A DNA stretch of 21,326 bases from AWTP1-13 sp035714005 (GCA_035714005.1 DASTMQ010000224.1:1-21326), one strand, 5' to 3'; numbered from the stretch's first letter, positions 1-8,340 are shown. Made by a program: numbers and translations. The notes: generated by a model not told the origin, from the letters alone.

Positions 1-1261
1 GGCTGCCATCCTTGGCCAGATACACCTTGTAGCGTTGGGCGGCACGTTGGTTCTGTTGCAGGATGCGGCCGATTTGGCGGTTCACCAGCTCGCGATCGAG
101 GCGTCGCTTAGAGCGCGTAATGCGCCCGCCGAGTCGTTCGAGCGCAACCTCGATCCGCTGGCTAAATTTGTCGTGCATGGCACGTTCTTTGTTGCGCCGA
201 TCCGCCGAACGGCACAGCACAACGGTCTCGCCGGTTTCGGGACTGCGTGCGAGCTTGACCTCGATATCTTCGCGCACCTTGCGCCAACCGGTTGCGGCCG
301 CCAGCGAACCGGCGAATTTCTTCAACTCCGACTTCGGCGCGCCGATGATGTAACGCCGGCCGGTCTCCTGCAACCAGGCTAAGTTCTCCTTGCTCGCCAT
401 GCCTCGGTCGGCAATCCAGACACGCCCCAGCGTGCCGTGGCGGCCTTCCATTGTGGTTACGATTGTCTGCAGAGTTTGCGAGTCGTGGGTATTGCCGGCG
501 AACACCTCGTAGCCCAGCGGAAACCCGTCAAAGGTCACAACGAGGGCAATTAACACCTGCTTGCAATCGGGGCGGTGATCGCGCGAGTACCCGCGCTGCG
601 CCAGCGCGTTCGCTTCGGCGTTACCTTCAAAGTAGGCACTCGTTACGTCGTAAAGGAGAACCTCGTTCTCGACCGCAAACAGCTCGCCGGCGCGCCGCGA
701 CAAGTGGGATTCGATCGCTGCCTTGTGCACAACGAGCCGGTCGAGAGCGCGATAAAGGCGATCCTTGTTGACCTCCTCATCCCTTAGCTGCAACAGATCC
801 GCAAGTGCCGTGCGCCGGAACCAATCCTCGGCAATGTGCAGCTCGCTCGATGGCTCGCACAGGCGTGCTGCCACCAGCACCGCGGCGATCTTTTCCCAGG
901 CGACACGTTCCTTGCCAGCGGGCAGTAATTCCGCACACAGCTCCGACAGCCCCATGCCACGCCACAATGCCAGCGCCAAATAAACGTCGCCAAACTGGCG
1001 CGACCGCTCGAGCCGGATACCCTTTAGACGCACCGGCACTGTTACGTTCCGACAGCCGTCGTCGAATAGCTGCTCTTGCTCGGGAGTGCCAATTAGATGC
1101 TGGGCTAGCGCCCTGGCCTCGAGCCGGCCATGCTCGTCGAGCTCACCGAGGTGAGCCACCGTCTGCTGAATCACTCGCCGTCCGACGCGCACGCTGCGCA
1201 CAAGGCGCCATGTGCAGTGAACCTTTCCGTCCTTCTTGCGAATCGTATGGCGCAGATACAT
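1..1261 (-). CDS. IS1634-type (DDE) transposase, 3' end outside window
   Basis: Reading the minus strand from an ATG at 1261 gives 420 uninterrupted codons running off the left edge. The N-terminus (MYLRHTIRKKDGKVHCTWRL) and the whole reading resemble transposases of the IS1634 family in the IS4-like DDE superfamily, which cut and paste the element. Two acidic catalytic positions are visible in their usual contexts: Asp205 in LLYDVTSAYFEG and Asp285 in VWIADRGMAS. The third (Glu) and the Y-R-E segment lie beyond the window. A good Shine-Dalgarno (GGAGGTGA on the minus strand, about 1275-1282) sits upstream of the start. No frameshift or stop occurs in the visible part, so the copy may be intact, but the missing C-terminus prevents a verdict. 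Family assignment is from recognition of the protein and is fairly secure. Confidence 0.9.
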   Translation of the reverse strand, partial: MYLRHTIRKKDGKVHCTWRLVRSVRVGRRVIQQTVAHLGELDEHGRLEARALAQHLIGTPEQEQLFDDGCRNVTVPVRLKGIRLERSRQFGDVYLALALWRGMGLSELCAELLPAGKERVAWEKIAAVLVAARLCEPSSELHIAEDWFRRTALADLLQLRDEEVNKDRLYRALDRLVVHKAAIESHLSRRAGELFAVENEVLLYDVTSAYFEGNAEANALAQRGYSRDHRPDCKQVLIALVVTFDGFPLGYEVFAGNTHDSQTLQTIVTTMEGRHGTLGRVWIADRGMASKENLAWLQETGRRYIIGAPKSELKKFAGSLAAATGWRKVREDIEVKLARSPETGETVVLCRSADRRNKERAMHDKFSQRIEVALERLGGRITRSKRRLDRELVNRQIGRILQQNQRAAQRYKVYLAKDGS

Positions 1262-1310
1262 GCGCCCTCACAATCACCTCCGAAACGAAAAAGAAATACC
1301 CAAGGTCGGC
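1..1310 (-). mobile_element. Insertion sequence, IS1634 family, promoter-side end only
   Basis: The transposase at 1-1261 defines the element. Its outer end on this side must lie to the right of the start codon and probably within about 1285-1320, where an A-rich stretch precedes the leader. I cannot fix the terminal inverted repeat or the target-site duplication because the partner end is outside the window. The right boundary given is therefore an estimate. Confidence 0.6.
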
Positions 1311-2105
1311 ACTACATGCTCAAACCACCCTCCCATACCGTGCAAGACCTTGATTCGACTCTGGCGCCCTCGGGAAAAATAGCCAAAACCATCCCCGAAC
1401 TGCGCAAGTTGGGCTAGCTGAGGCGGCTGCATTTGCACTCCCTCCCGCTCGCCCGCGCCCTCAAGCGAACGCAAGACCTGCGCCAGGCCCTTTGCCGCCG
1501 CAAAGCCCGCCGGGCGGAGGGCAACGATCTTGGATCGGCGGCAAGGAGAGGAACGCACCGGCGCGCGCGCCCCCGAATTTTGGCGTGTCCATTGAGCAAC
1601 AACGGCGCTCGGCAAAAACAAAATGCTTGCCACGAAACCCGCTCGACCAGCGCGGGGTTCAAAACCTTCTCACCTTGCATGACGCGGACGGCACCGTTGC
1701 ACGAAGGGCCTCCGTCAAACGCCGCGCCATGATCACCATCGACGCGCAATGCCTTGCACTGCCAAGCCAAACGGGCGCCCTCGAAACGCGCGACCAAAAA
1801 TTGCATGTACACATTGAGCAACTCGGTCGCGGGCCCACGCGAGAGCTCAAGGAGATGGGCTCGCTTTGCATCCACTGGGTGTGCAAGACACCAACCTTCG
1901 TGCGCGCCGTCTCGCGCATGCGCGGCCGCGCGGTGACAGATAAAAAAATTGTGGTGAGAACGCCGATCGCTCTTCACCCTTTCACAAAGCAACGATTGTC
2001 TAAAGCGTGCGGGCATGCGTCTCATCACGACGATCCAAGCGCAGCGACGCCCGCGAAAACGCTTCGGGGATTATGACTTCGTTGCAGTAACATCCGAGTT
2101 TGAAG
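1311..2105. other. Gene-poor stretch between the IS and the transpeptidase gene
   Basis: About 800 bp without a convincing gene. Several frames are open by chance on both strands, the longest on the minus strand (about 1414-2028 and 1274-1633), but they switch frame, contain no recognisable domain and have unusual composition (rich in Arg, Cys and His). The stretch may contain a decayed gene interrupted by the IS. A perfect 12-bp palindrome (CGCGCATGCGCG) lies at 1913-1924. The promoter of the transpeptidase gene should lie near the right end, but no clear -35/-10 pair is visible. Confidence 0.5.
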
Positions 2106-3611
2106 ATGAGTTGTTGCCGACTGAAGCCCCACACTCGATTTGTTGTTTTCCTTCTCACAACAGCTCTCGTGCTCGCCCCCGTGGCACGCTCACAACCGGC
2201 CGCGGCCCACGTGAAGAGCGATGCCGCCGCCGAGGCGAAGAAAAAGCTGGCCCCCGCCGGACCGGTGCTCGCCGTTGTGTCGCTCGCCAACCAGCGCATC
2301 TCGGTCTATGGCTCGGCCGGCTTGATCGGACAGAGCCCAGTTTCGACGGGCATGCCTGGCTACCGTACGCCGGCCGGCGTGTTCTCGATCCTTCAGAAGC
2401 ACAAATTCCATCGGTCCAACATCTACTGGAATGCTCCGATGCCCTTTATGCAGCGCATCACCTGGTCGGGGGTGACGCTGCACGCGGGTCCGATTCCCGG
2501 CTATCCGGCTTCGCACGGTTGCATTCGCCTGCCGCAGCAATTTGCCGTCAAGCTTTGGGGCCTGACCAAGATCGGCGCGCGCGTTGTGGTGGCTCCCGCG
2601 GATGCCTCGGTGCTCAACATCCAGTCAGGGCAGCTTCCCGTTGCAAAACTGCAGCCGGCGCCAGAGGGCGCAACCGGCCTCGGCGAGACGGCAAAAAGCG
2701 AGGTGATCCGGCCAGGACAACTCGCGCAACCCATCAGGGTTGCGGATGCCTCGGCCAGTGGCGCATCGGGGCGCACGAGATTGCTCAATCCGATGGAGCG
2801 CGCCAAGATGGTCCGAGAGCTTGCCGTCGCCGACGCCACGGCCAAGGCCAAGGCCGCCAAGCAGGCCGCCGAGGCCGCGACCTTGAAGGTCGCGGCGGCC
2901 AAATCTGCCGGCGCCGCGTGGCGAGCGTCCGAGGCGGTGCTGGCTACGGCGCTCAGCCGCCGCAACGCCGCAGCTAAGGCCGTCGATCAGACGACGCCAT
3001 CGCTGAGCCCATCCGCCGAACGGGCCCTTGCGGCGGCGGACTCGAAGCTTGCCGAGGCCGAAAAGCTCAGCCAAGACGCGCGCGCGCTCGAGGCTCAAGA
3101 GACGGCCGCGGCCGTCGCAGCGGCGACGTCGGCGGCAGAGGCCGAGCAAGCCAGTCGCGCGGCGGCCGTCGCCCTCAAGACCGCCGAGCGGGGAACCGAG
3201 CCGATTTCGATTCTGATCAGCAAAAAGGCGGGCCGGCTCTATATCCGCCAATCCTGGGCCCCCATCTACGAGACGCCCGTCGCCTTCAAAGACCCGGGGC
3301 AACCCATTGGCACCCACGTCTATCTCGCGATGGCGTCGGAAGGCAGCGGGGAGAGCCTGCGCTGGCTCTCCGTCTCCCTTGCCCCGTCGGCCCAAGCGCG
3401 GAAAGGCGCAAAGTCCCGGGCGCAAGGTCCCGCGAGTTCCGAGCCTTTGCCGGAGACGGCGGCAAGCGCGCTTCAGCGGTTCGAGCTTCCGGAAGAGGCA
3501 AAGCGCTTCATCGAAGACAAATTGTGGATCGGGGCGTCGCTCATCATTTCCGATGAGGGTCTGAGCAACGAAACGGGAACCTACACCGACTTCATCGTGC
3601 TCACCCGCTGA
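2106..3611 (+). CDS. Secreted L,D-transpeptidase (YkuD family) with degenerate second lobe
   Basis: A 501-residue exported protein that should cross-link or modify peptidoglycan, or attach proteins to it, in the periplasm. The start is ATG 2106, with a weak GAG at 2096-2098; an in-frame TTG at 2100 is the alternative. Residues 1 to ~33 form a signal peptide (basic start, FVVFLLTTALVLAPVA core). Residues ~53-170 are a YkuD catalytic domain with His126 and the SHGCIR motif (Ser136-His137-Gly138-Cys139, Arg141), so the catalytic Cys is intact. Residues ~230-363 are an Ala/Glu/Lys-rich, probably helical coiled stretch. Residues ~366-501 look like a second, incomplete YkuD lobe (GRLYIRQSWAPIYETPV aligns with QRISVYGSAGLIGQSPV of the first) with no HxxxxxHGC. 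This architecture is familiar from Bradyrhizobium-type transpeptidases. The gene stands alone and converges with the hydrolase gene at 3717-4619. Confidence 0.88.
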   Translation: MSCCRLKPHTRFVVFLLTTALVLAPVARSQPAAAHVKSDAAAEAKKKLAPAGPVLAVVSLANQRISVYGSAGLIGQSPVSTGMPGYRTPAGVFSILQKHKFHRSNIYWNAPMPFMQRITWSGVTLHAGPIPGYPASHGCIRLPQQFAVKLWGLTKIGARVVVAPADASVLNIQSGQLPVAKLQPAPEGATGLGETAKSEVIRPGQLAQPIRVADASASGASGRTRLLNPMERAKMVRELAVADATAKAKAAKQAAEAATLKVAAAKSAGAAWRASEAVLATALSRRNAAAKAVDQTTPSLSPSAERALAAADSKLAEAEKLSQDARALEAQETAAAVAAATSAAEAEQASRAAAVALKTAERGTEPISILISKKAGRLYIRQSWAPIYETPVAFKDPGQPIGTHVYLAMASEGSGESLRWLSVSLAPSAQARKGAKSRAQGPASSEPLPETAASALQRFELPEEAKRFIEDKLWIGASLIISDEGLSNETGTYTDFIVLTR

Positions 3612-3716
3612 GCGCGCTTTCGCAAACCCGCCGCACCGCGATAGCAGCGGTTCTTTGAGGCATGCCAATCGCTGTGTCCCCGCGACGCGGCTGCTTGGCT
3701 CGCAAGCGATCCAACC

Positions 3717-4619
3717 CTATGGCCGCGTCAGCGCCGTGAAGGGCTCGGGCACCGGCGCACTCATGAATTGGCGGATCCTCGCCAAGGCAGCATCGGGCGC
3801 GTCGGGCACCACCGCATGCCCGCATCCGGGAAAGCGGGCAAATTGCACGAGGTGTGCCGGCAGGGCCGCGGCGATGTCGGCCTGGCATTCGATCGGTGTC
3901 ATGGGGTCGTCTTCTCCCCCCATCACCAAGGTCGGGCAGCGCACGCGCGCGAGATCGGAAAGCATGTTGAAGGTGTGGTCCTCCCCGCCCGGCCCCGCGA
4001 ACGCCTGCAGCACCTCTAAATTGCTCAAGACGCGCCGCATGACGTTGGGATCGCGAGGCGTCTTGGTGTAGAGCGGAAGTGCCATGCGCCGCCAGGCCTC
4101 CAGGAAGGCCACGTCGCTGTGTCCCTCGTACAATCGACGACGCGCCATGGCGCCGATCTCCGCCCCTCCCAATTTCTCGAACAGGGCGACACGCCGATCC
4201 TTGTGGGTGCCGCCCGCGGCTTCCGTGCTGATGAGGATCAGCTTGCCTGGATGTGACGGGTGCCGCGTTGCATAGGCGATTGCGACCTTGCCCCCAAACG
4301 AAGCCCCGAGCACGATTGGACGCTCAATGCCGAGCAGCTCGCAGAAGCTCCGCACGTCGTCGCCCCACTGTGCGAGCGTCCACCGATCCCTTGGCCCGGC
4401 GTCGCTGCGGCCGTTGCCGCGGTGATCCAAGTAGATGACCTGCGCACTGTCGGCCAAGCTCGAGTAGGCGGGCTTGTAGAGTGAGTGATCGAAGCCCGGG
4501 CCACCATGCAAGAGCAGCAGCGTGGGCTTTTCGCGCATGCTTGGGCCATCGGGTACCAGGCTCGCGCCCTCGACATCGAAAAAGAGCCGCACGCCATTCA
4601 CCAGTATGCGCATGTGCAC
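3717..4619 (-). CDS. Alpha/beta hydrolase, proline-iminopeptidase-like
   Basis: A 300-residue cytoplasmic alpha/beta-hydrolase; the substrate cannot be read from the sequence. The fold signatures are complete. HGGPG at 38-42 is the oxyanion-hole motif typical of the proline iminopeptidase branch, GASFGG places the nucleophile at Ser107, GGEDDP gives the acid at Asp237 or Asp238, and GCGH gives His268. Residues ~135-215 form the helical cap. The start is GTG 4619, with AGGA five bases upstream; an ATG two codons later (4613) is equally possible. It lies 63 bp downstream of the unknown gene 4683-5252 on the same strand, so the two may be co-transcribed. The 3' end converges with the transpeptidase gene with a 105-bp gap in which I see no strong terminator. 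Confidence 0.88.
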   Translation of the reverse strand: MHMRILVNGVRLFFDVEGASLVPDGPSMREKPTLLLLHGGPGFDHSLYKPAYSSLADSAQVIYLDHRGNGRSDAGPRDRWTLAQWGDDVRSFCELLGIERPIVLGASFGGKVAIAYATRHPSHPGKLILISTEAAGGTHKDRRVALFEKLGGAEIGAMARRRLYEGHSDVAFLEAWRRMALPLYTKTPRDPNVMRRVLSNLEVLQAFAGPGGEDHTFNMLSDLARVRCPTLVMGGEDDPMTPIECQADIAAALPAHLVQFARFPGCGHAVVPDAPDAALARIRQFMSAPVPEPFTALTRP

Positions 4620-4682
4620 GTCGATCCTAGCCGGGGCTGGTCGAGCCGTGGCCGTTGAGCAAAGAGGCGCTCAAGCTTGGCC

Positions 4683-5252
4683 TTAATCGGTCGCTTCGCA
4701 AGGGATGCCTCTCAGTTTCAGGGTTTTGCACAGGCGATCCAGCACGCAATCGCTGTCCCGATGGTCGACAAAATAGCGACCCGAGTTCAGCGCTTCGAGG
4801 CCGCTGGGTAGGGCAAAAATGGCCGGGTCGGAGTTTCGCACCGATCCCTCCAAATGGTATTCCCACTCGGGGTATCGGGTGCGGCCTTTGGCAAAAACAG
4901 ATTCGAATTGCTGAAGCCAGCGGGCGAAAGCCCGACTGAGCCGGTGCAAGTCTGGGAACAATTGACGAAGCGGTGTTGCCCAGAGGTGAACTTCGCCGAC
5001 CGTCCACAGCCTGCCTCGGCGGACCTGGGGAACGAACACCGTCACCAGCGGGGAACGATGAACGTCGACGCCGTTATCGTCGGCGACGACCAATTCGCCG
5101 AATTGCCGAAAGTGAAAGGCAAGGCCATGCGGCAACGGGATTTCCTCGGCCTGACCCGAAGCCGCGCGCAACCAAGCCAGTACCGGGCTCGGCTCGTCCG
5201 GCGCTTCGAGGTAACGGTGGATCGTCCACGATTTTTTCCTTGTCGCGCCCAC
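4683..5252 (-). CDS. Protein of unknown function, 189 aa
   Basis: I do not recognise a named domain. The start is GTG 5252, supported by a GGAGG six bases upstream on the minus strand. The protein is soluble, without signal peptide or membrane segment, and rich in aromatic residues. Notable stretches are a basic N-terminus (GATRKKSWTIHRYLE), a central LWTVGEVHLWATPLRQLFPDL, and a C-terminal part with several Asp/Arg (SGRYFVDHRDSDCVLDRL). The composition is normal for a real gene and there are no interruptions. It is first in a probable two-gene unit with the alpha/beta hydrolase, so a shared pathway is possible but not shown. Confidence 0.75.
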   Translation of the reverse strand: MGATRKKSWTIHRYLEAPDEPSPVLAWLRAASGQAEEIPLPHGLAFHFRQFGELVVADDNGVDVHRSPLVTVFVPQVRRGRLWTVGEVHLWATPLRQLFPDLHRLSRAFARWLQQFESVFAKGRTRYPEWEYHLEGSVRNSDPAIFALPSGLEALNSGRYFVDHRDSDCVLDRLCKTLKLRGIPCEATD

Positions 5253-5574
5253 GGCTGGCCTCCGAACGGGAAGGCTCAGGCGCAGACCGGGCTAGCCGCC
5301 GTCTGGCGAGTTCGGCTCGGACCTCGTGCGCCCATTCTCGAGGTGCTTAGCACAACCCCCGCAACATGCAATCGTCGCCGCCTCGGGGGTCACGAGATTG
5401 CCGGAGCGGCAGGTGCCACGGAGCCCTTGAACGTGCTTGGCTACGGTCCGTCGCTGCTCCGATGCGGCCGCGGCGCGGCAACGGGGCAATTGCGAGGCGA
5501 GCCGCCTTGGCTAAACTGGCGACCAACAAAGGCATGGGCATAACACGCAAAATCTACCCCGGGAGGCACTCATC
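5253..5574. other. Divergent intergenic region, 322 bp
   Basis: This region separates the divergent genes at 5252 (-) and 5575 (+), so it should hold both promoters. Apart from the two Shine-Dalgarno sequences at its ends (GGAGG near 5259-5263 on the minus strand and GGGAGG at 5561-5566 on the plus strand) I see no operator-like palindrome and no clear sigma-70 elements. Open frames crossing it are composition artefacts. Confidence 0.5.
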
Positions 5575-6576
5575 ATGACGCTCGGCCGCCTGCGCCTCGG
5601 TGTTGCAGAAGCACGCGAGCTGGCCGAGGGTGCCCTTGCCGGCATCGGCTACCAACGCGACGAGGCCCGCATTATCGCCGATCATGTGATCGATGCGGCG
5701 CTATGTGGTTATGAATACTCCGGCCTGGCCAAGATCCTCAACGTGCCGGAGAGCGAACATTTTCGCTTGCCGCGCCGAGCCATGACGGTGCTGCGGGAAA
5801 CCGAGATTTCGCTTGCCCTTGATGGCGGCAACAATGTCGGCATGCTGGCGCTCTTTCACGCGGCACAAGCCACGATTAAGAAAGCCGCGGCGCATGGCCT
5901 TGCCCTCGTTTCCGTAACCGATGCCTGGATGAGTGGGCGCAGCGCCTATTACGTGGAATTGATCGCCAAACACGGTCTTGTTGCCATCCATACTGCCTCC
6001 AGCTCGCGGCTGGTCGCCCCACCCGGCGGCATTCGGCCAATGCTCGGCACCAATCCAATCGCCATCGCCGTTCCCTCCTCGCGCGGACCCATCGTGCTCG
6101 ACATGGGAACTTCGGCTTACATGATGACCGAACTGATGCTGCGCGAACGGCTCGGCGAGAGCCTTCCCGAGGGGGTCGCACTCGGACCCGACGGCGAGCC
6201 GACGCGGGATCCAGCCTTGGCGCGCCAGGGCGCCTTGCTGCCGTTCGGAGGCTATAAGGGGTTCGGGCTTGCGCTCATGGTGCAGGCGCTTGGCGTGCTT
6301 GCCGGCTCGGCAACGGACACCGAGAGCGACTATGGCTATGTGTTTATCGCCTTCCGACCCGACCTCCTCGGGCCAGCCGACCTCTTCGAACGACGCGTCA
6401 CTCAACTCATCGACAAGGTCAAGGCAACGCCGCGCCAGACCAACGTCGAGGAGATTCGCATTCCCTCCGAGCGTGCCTTTCGCACGCGCGAGCGCTTGGC
6501 GCGCGAGGGTCTTGAGATCGACCGGCCGGTATTCGAGGCCCTCGTCGCCTTGAAGGCGCGGTCCAACTCGACCTGA
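5575..6576 (+). CDS. Ldh-family (malate/L-lactate dehydrogenase-like) oxidoreductase
   Basis: A 333-residue cytoplasmic NAD(P)-dependent oxidoreductase of the Ldh_2 family, which includes malate, lactate, ureidoglycolate and piperideine/pyrroline-2-carboxylate enzymes. The start at ATG 5575 is fixed by GGGAGG eight bases upstream. Family signatures: GTNPIAIAVPS (158-168), VLDMGTSAYM (174-183), the LPEGVALGPDGEPTRDP block (198-213) and PFGGYKGFGLAL (223-234), which forms the cofactor/dimer region. The usual His-bearing motifs are altered: the expected D/H-SHG near residue 45-52 reads GYEYSGL, and the expected NxNHxGxxGYY near 115-126 reads DAWMSGRSAYY. The reaction therefore cannot be assumed. 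The length is normal. The PPOX-like gene follows 87 bp later on the same strand. Confidence 0.85.
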   Translation: MTLGRLRLGVAEARELAEGALAGIGYQRDEARIIADHVIDAALCGYEYSGLAKILNVPESEHFRLPRRAMTVLRETEISLALDGGNNVGMLALFHAAQATIKKAAAHGLALVSVTDAWMSGRSAYYVELIAKHGLVAIHTASSSRLVAPPGGIRPMLGTNPIAIAVPSSRGPIVLDMGTSAYMMTELMLRERLGESLPEGVALGPDGEPTRDPALARQGALLPFGGYKGFGLALMVQALGVLAGSATDTESDYGYVFIAFRPDLLGPADLFERRVTQLIDKVKATPRQTNVEEIRIPSERAFRTRERLAREGLEIDRPVFEALVALKARSNST

Positions 6577-6663
6577 GGTCCGCGGCCATTTCCGCCGGCA
6601 CACTGAGCCGGCGCCTTGCCCGTGCAGCCAGTGCTAGAGTACCGACAAACGCGAGAAGCCCAC

Positions 6664-7128
6664 ATGCTGACAGCCGACATGAAGCGGATCATTGCAGAGC
6701 AGCGCCTGGGCTTCGTCGCCACGGCGGCCCCCGACGGCACGCCAAACGTCTCGCCCAAAGGGACCTTTATCGTTTTGGACGATGTCACCATCGCCTTCGG
6801 TGAGATTCGCTCACCCCAGACCATCCGCAACTTGCGCGCCAATCCTCGCGTCGAGGTCAACTTCGTCGATCCCTTCGTGCGCAAAGGCTATCGCTTCGCC
6901 GGCACGACAACGGTGGTCGAGCGAGGGGCGGGCGATTTCGCGGCCCTGCTCGAGCGATTTCGCAGTCCGCTCGCACCACGCATGCGCGCCATCGTGACGA
7001 TCCGCCTCGGCAAGGCGCTGCCCCTGACCTCGCCGGCTTACGATGATGGCGCAACGGAGCTTGCAATCAGACGCGGCTGGACCCGCCACTTTCGCGAGCT
7101 GCAGCCGCAGCAGCGGTTCGAGGAGTGA
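6664..7128 (+). CDS. Pyridoxamine 5'-phosphate oxidase-like (PPOX) flavin-binding protein
   Basis: A 154-residue protein of the split-barrel PPOX superfamily, which typically binds FMN or F420 and reduces or oxidises small molecules; many members have unknown substrates. The start ATG 6664 is preferred, with a GAGAAG just upstream; an earlier in-frame start would add an uncharacteristic 16-residue tail. The N-terminal LGFVATAAPDGTPNVSPKG (15-33) and the FGEIRSPQTIRNLRANPRVEVNFVDP block (45-70) are the typical flavin-binding strands. The rest is less conserved. It follows the Ldh-like gene with an 87-bp gap and may share its transcript. Confidence 0.85.
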   Translation: MLTADMKRIIAEQRLGFVATAAPDGTPNVSPKGTFIVLDDVTIAFGEIRSPQTIRNLRANPRVEVNFVDPFVRKGYRFAGTTTVVERGAGDFAALLERFRSPLAPRMRAIVTIRLGKALPLTSPAYDDGATELAIRRGWTRHFRELQPQQRFEE

Positions 7129-7208
7129 TTTTCGCCGCGGCAAGGGCGCGGCCCCGCCGGCCGGGCAGCGCACGAGGGCGCCGCATCGGCGAAGGACAAG
7201 CGGGCAAA

Positions 7209-7421
7209 TCACCGCCCCGCGAGCATCCATTTGGTTTTCTCAATAAGGGCGATGGCCTTTTGCAGTTCCTCGCGCGCCACCTTAAGGGCAGCCGCCTGCA
7301 AGGGGGGATGCATGAGCAGGCCCTCTGCCGACACCCCACTGTCGCGAAAGTTCCCGACCGCATCGTCCGCCCGCGCGACGTGCTCAAGCACCAGGCGCGT
7401 CACCTTTGCGCGTTTCTCCAT
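7209..7421 (-). CDS. Small protein of unknown function, 70 aa
   Basis: A short minus-strand gene. ATG 7421 has a strong AAGGAGG four bases upstream, which decides this start over longer in-frame options. The product is soluble and helical (HVARADDAVGNFRDSG, then LQAAALKVAREELQKAIALIEKTKWML) with no known domain. It converges with the PPOX-like gene. No homology can be stated; reality is supported by the ribosome binding site and normal amino-acid make-up. Confidence 0.6.
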   Translation of the reverse strand: MEKRAKVTRLVLEHVARADDAVGNFRDSGVSAEGLLMHPPLQAAALKVAREELQKAIALIEKTKWMLAGR

Positions 7422-7779
7422 GCCGCCTCCTTGTCCCCCGGCCATCCACCGCCGCACCGCCTGCGCCGACGAGAGCCTGGATGTTGCCCACAGCCCCTGA
7501 TCCGGCTGACGAAAATATCGCAAAGGACTGTTCAGCCCCGCGGCCCGCGCGCAGCGGGGGGCGCTTTCCCAAGCCTACTTTTGTGCCAGCAGCTTGCACC
7601 ACGCCAGCGTTCCCGGCATGGGGCTTGGCTCGGCCATTTGCCGGCAAGACCTTTTGATCGCCCGCCGCTGGTCGGCGGCGACAAGCCAGCGGACGCTGGG
7701 CGGCGGAGGGGCTATACCTGCGGCAACCAGCTGCTAGAAAACGCCTTACGCCCGCGGCTGCATGGAGCCAGGTACCGCC
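7422..7779. other. Intergenic stretch between two divergent small genes
   Basis: About 358 bp lying upstream of both the 70-aa gene (-) and the small membrane protein gene (+). Open frames run across it but have no recognisable content. GC-rich self-complementary runs occur around 7663-7720 but none is a convincing terminator or operator. I see no further gene. Confidence 0.45.
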
Positions 7780-7899
7780 GTGTCCGACCAGCAAGATCCC
7801 CGCAGACCACAGGATAGCAACCTATCTATCGCCATTGCCGGCGTGGTCTCCATTGTTGCGACCATCGCCGTCCTTTACATGTCCGGGGTGTTCAATTGA
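7780..7899 (+). CDS. Small single-pass membrane protein, 39 aa
   Basis: An uncharacterised mini-protein. It begins with a short polar segment (SDQQDPRRPQDSN) followed by one clear transmembrane helix (LSIAIAGVVSIVATIAVLYM) and ends with SGVFN. The start chosen is GTG 7780, with an AGG eight bases upstream; an in-frame ATG at 7762 would add six residues. The contrast between a hydrophilic N-tail and a clean hydrophobic C-terminal helix is unlikely by chance in this GC-rich context. Function unknown; such tail-anchored mini-proteins often modulate larger membrane complexes, but nothing here shows a partner. Confidence 0.6.
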   Translation: MSDQQDPRRPQDSNLSIAIAGVVSIVATIAVLYMSGVFN

Positions 7900-8001
7900 G
7901 CCTGGGCCGCTGGGCGCCGTTCAGGCCCTGGGCAAGCCCCGGCGCCGGCGCGGCCGGTTGCCCGCCTGAGCCCGTCAACCGCGAAGCCAGGGGCGCCAGC
8001 G

Positions 8002-8340
8002 CTAGAGCGGCCAGGCGCCGGCGAGCTGCAGCAAGAAGCCGACGGCAATGAACGCGGCCGCCATGATAAAAACGGCGCGGCGCGCCGCCATCGCCGATTT
8101 GTGGGCCATCCTGGCGCCGCGCAGCGCCTGATCGTCCTGCATTTTATTGAGAGCCGCAAACGGGTCGTTGCCCGGACTGGCTGGCCGCAGGCTGCGCAGA
8201 TGGCGGATGCGCTCGAGCTGTTCCTCGGCTTCGATTTGCCGACGTTCGTTGAAAAACGCCAGCCACCATTCGCGGAGCAACAAGGCAAAACCGGCGAAAT
8301 CAAAGGCCAGCCCGCCGATCGTCAGCCAACTTTGGATCAT
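8002..8340 (-). CDS. Two-helix membrane protein of unknown function, 112 aa
   Basis: Starts at ATG 8340. It has an N-terminal hydrophobic segment (about 4-30, WLTIGGLAFDFAGFALLLREWWLAFF), a central charged cytoplasmic-type stretch (31-87, many Glu, Arg and Gln, containing EAEEQLERIRHLRSLRP) and a C-terminal helix (89-109, VFIMAAAFIAVGFLLQLAGAW). The layout resembles small inner-membrane proteins seen next to many alphaproteobacterial genes, but I know no named family. Its 3' end lies 103 bp from the 39-aa membrane protein gene, with which it converges. The Shine-Dalgarno is weak. Confidence 0.72.
   Translation of the reverse strand: MIQSWLTIGGLAFDFAGFALLLREWWLAFFNERRQIEAEEQLERIRHLRSLRPASPGNDPFAALNKMQDDQALRGARMAHKSAMAARRAVFIMAAAFIAVGFLLQLAGAWPL

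Noticed and set aside
1913..1924. 12-bp palindrome CGCGCATGCGCG as an operator
   Set aside because: Simple alternating GC words are frequent by chance here and no gene start is nearby.
2625..3668. A 347-codon minus-strand open frame opposite the transpeptidase gene
   Set aside because: Low-complexity Arg/Gly-rich translation without domains; the sense strand has clear family motifs.
3612..3716. Rho-independent terminator between the convergent transpeptidase and hydrolase genes
   Set aside because: Only a weak five-base stem (ACCGC/GCGGT) is visible and no T-run follows it.
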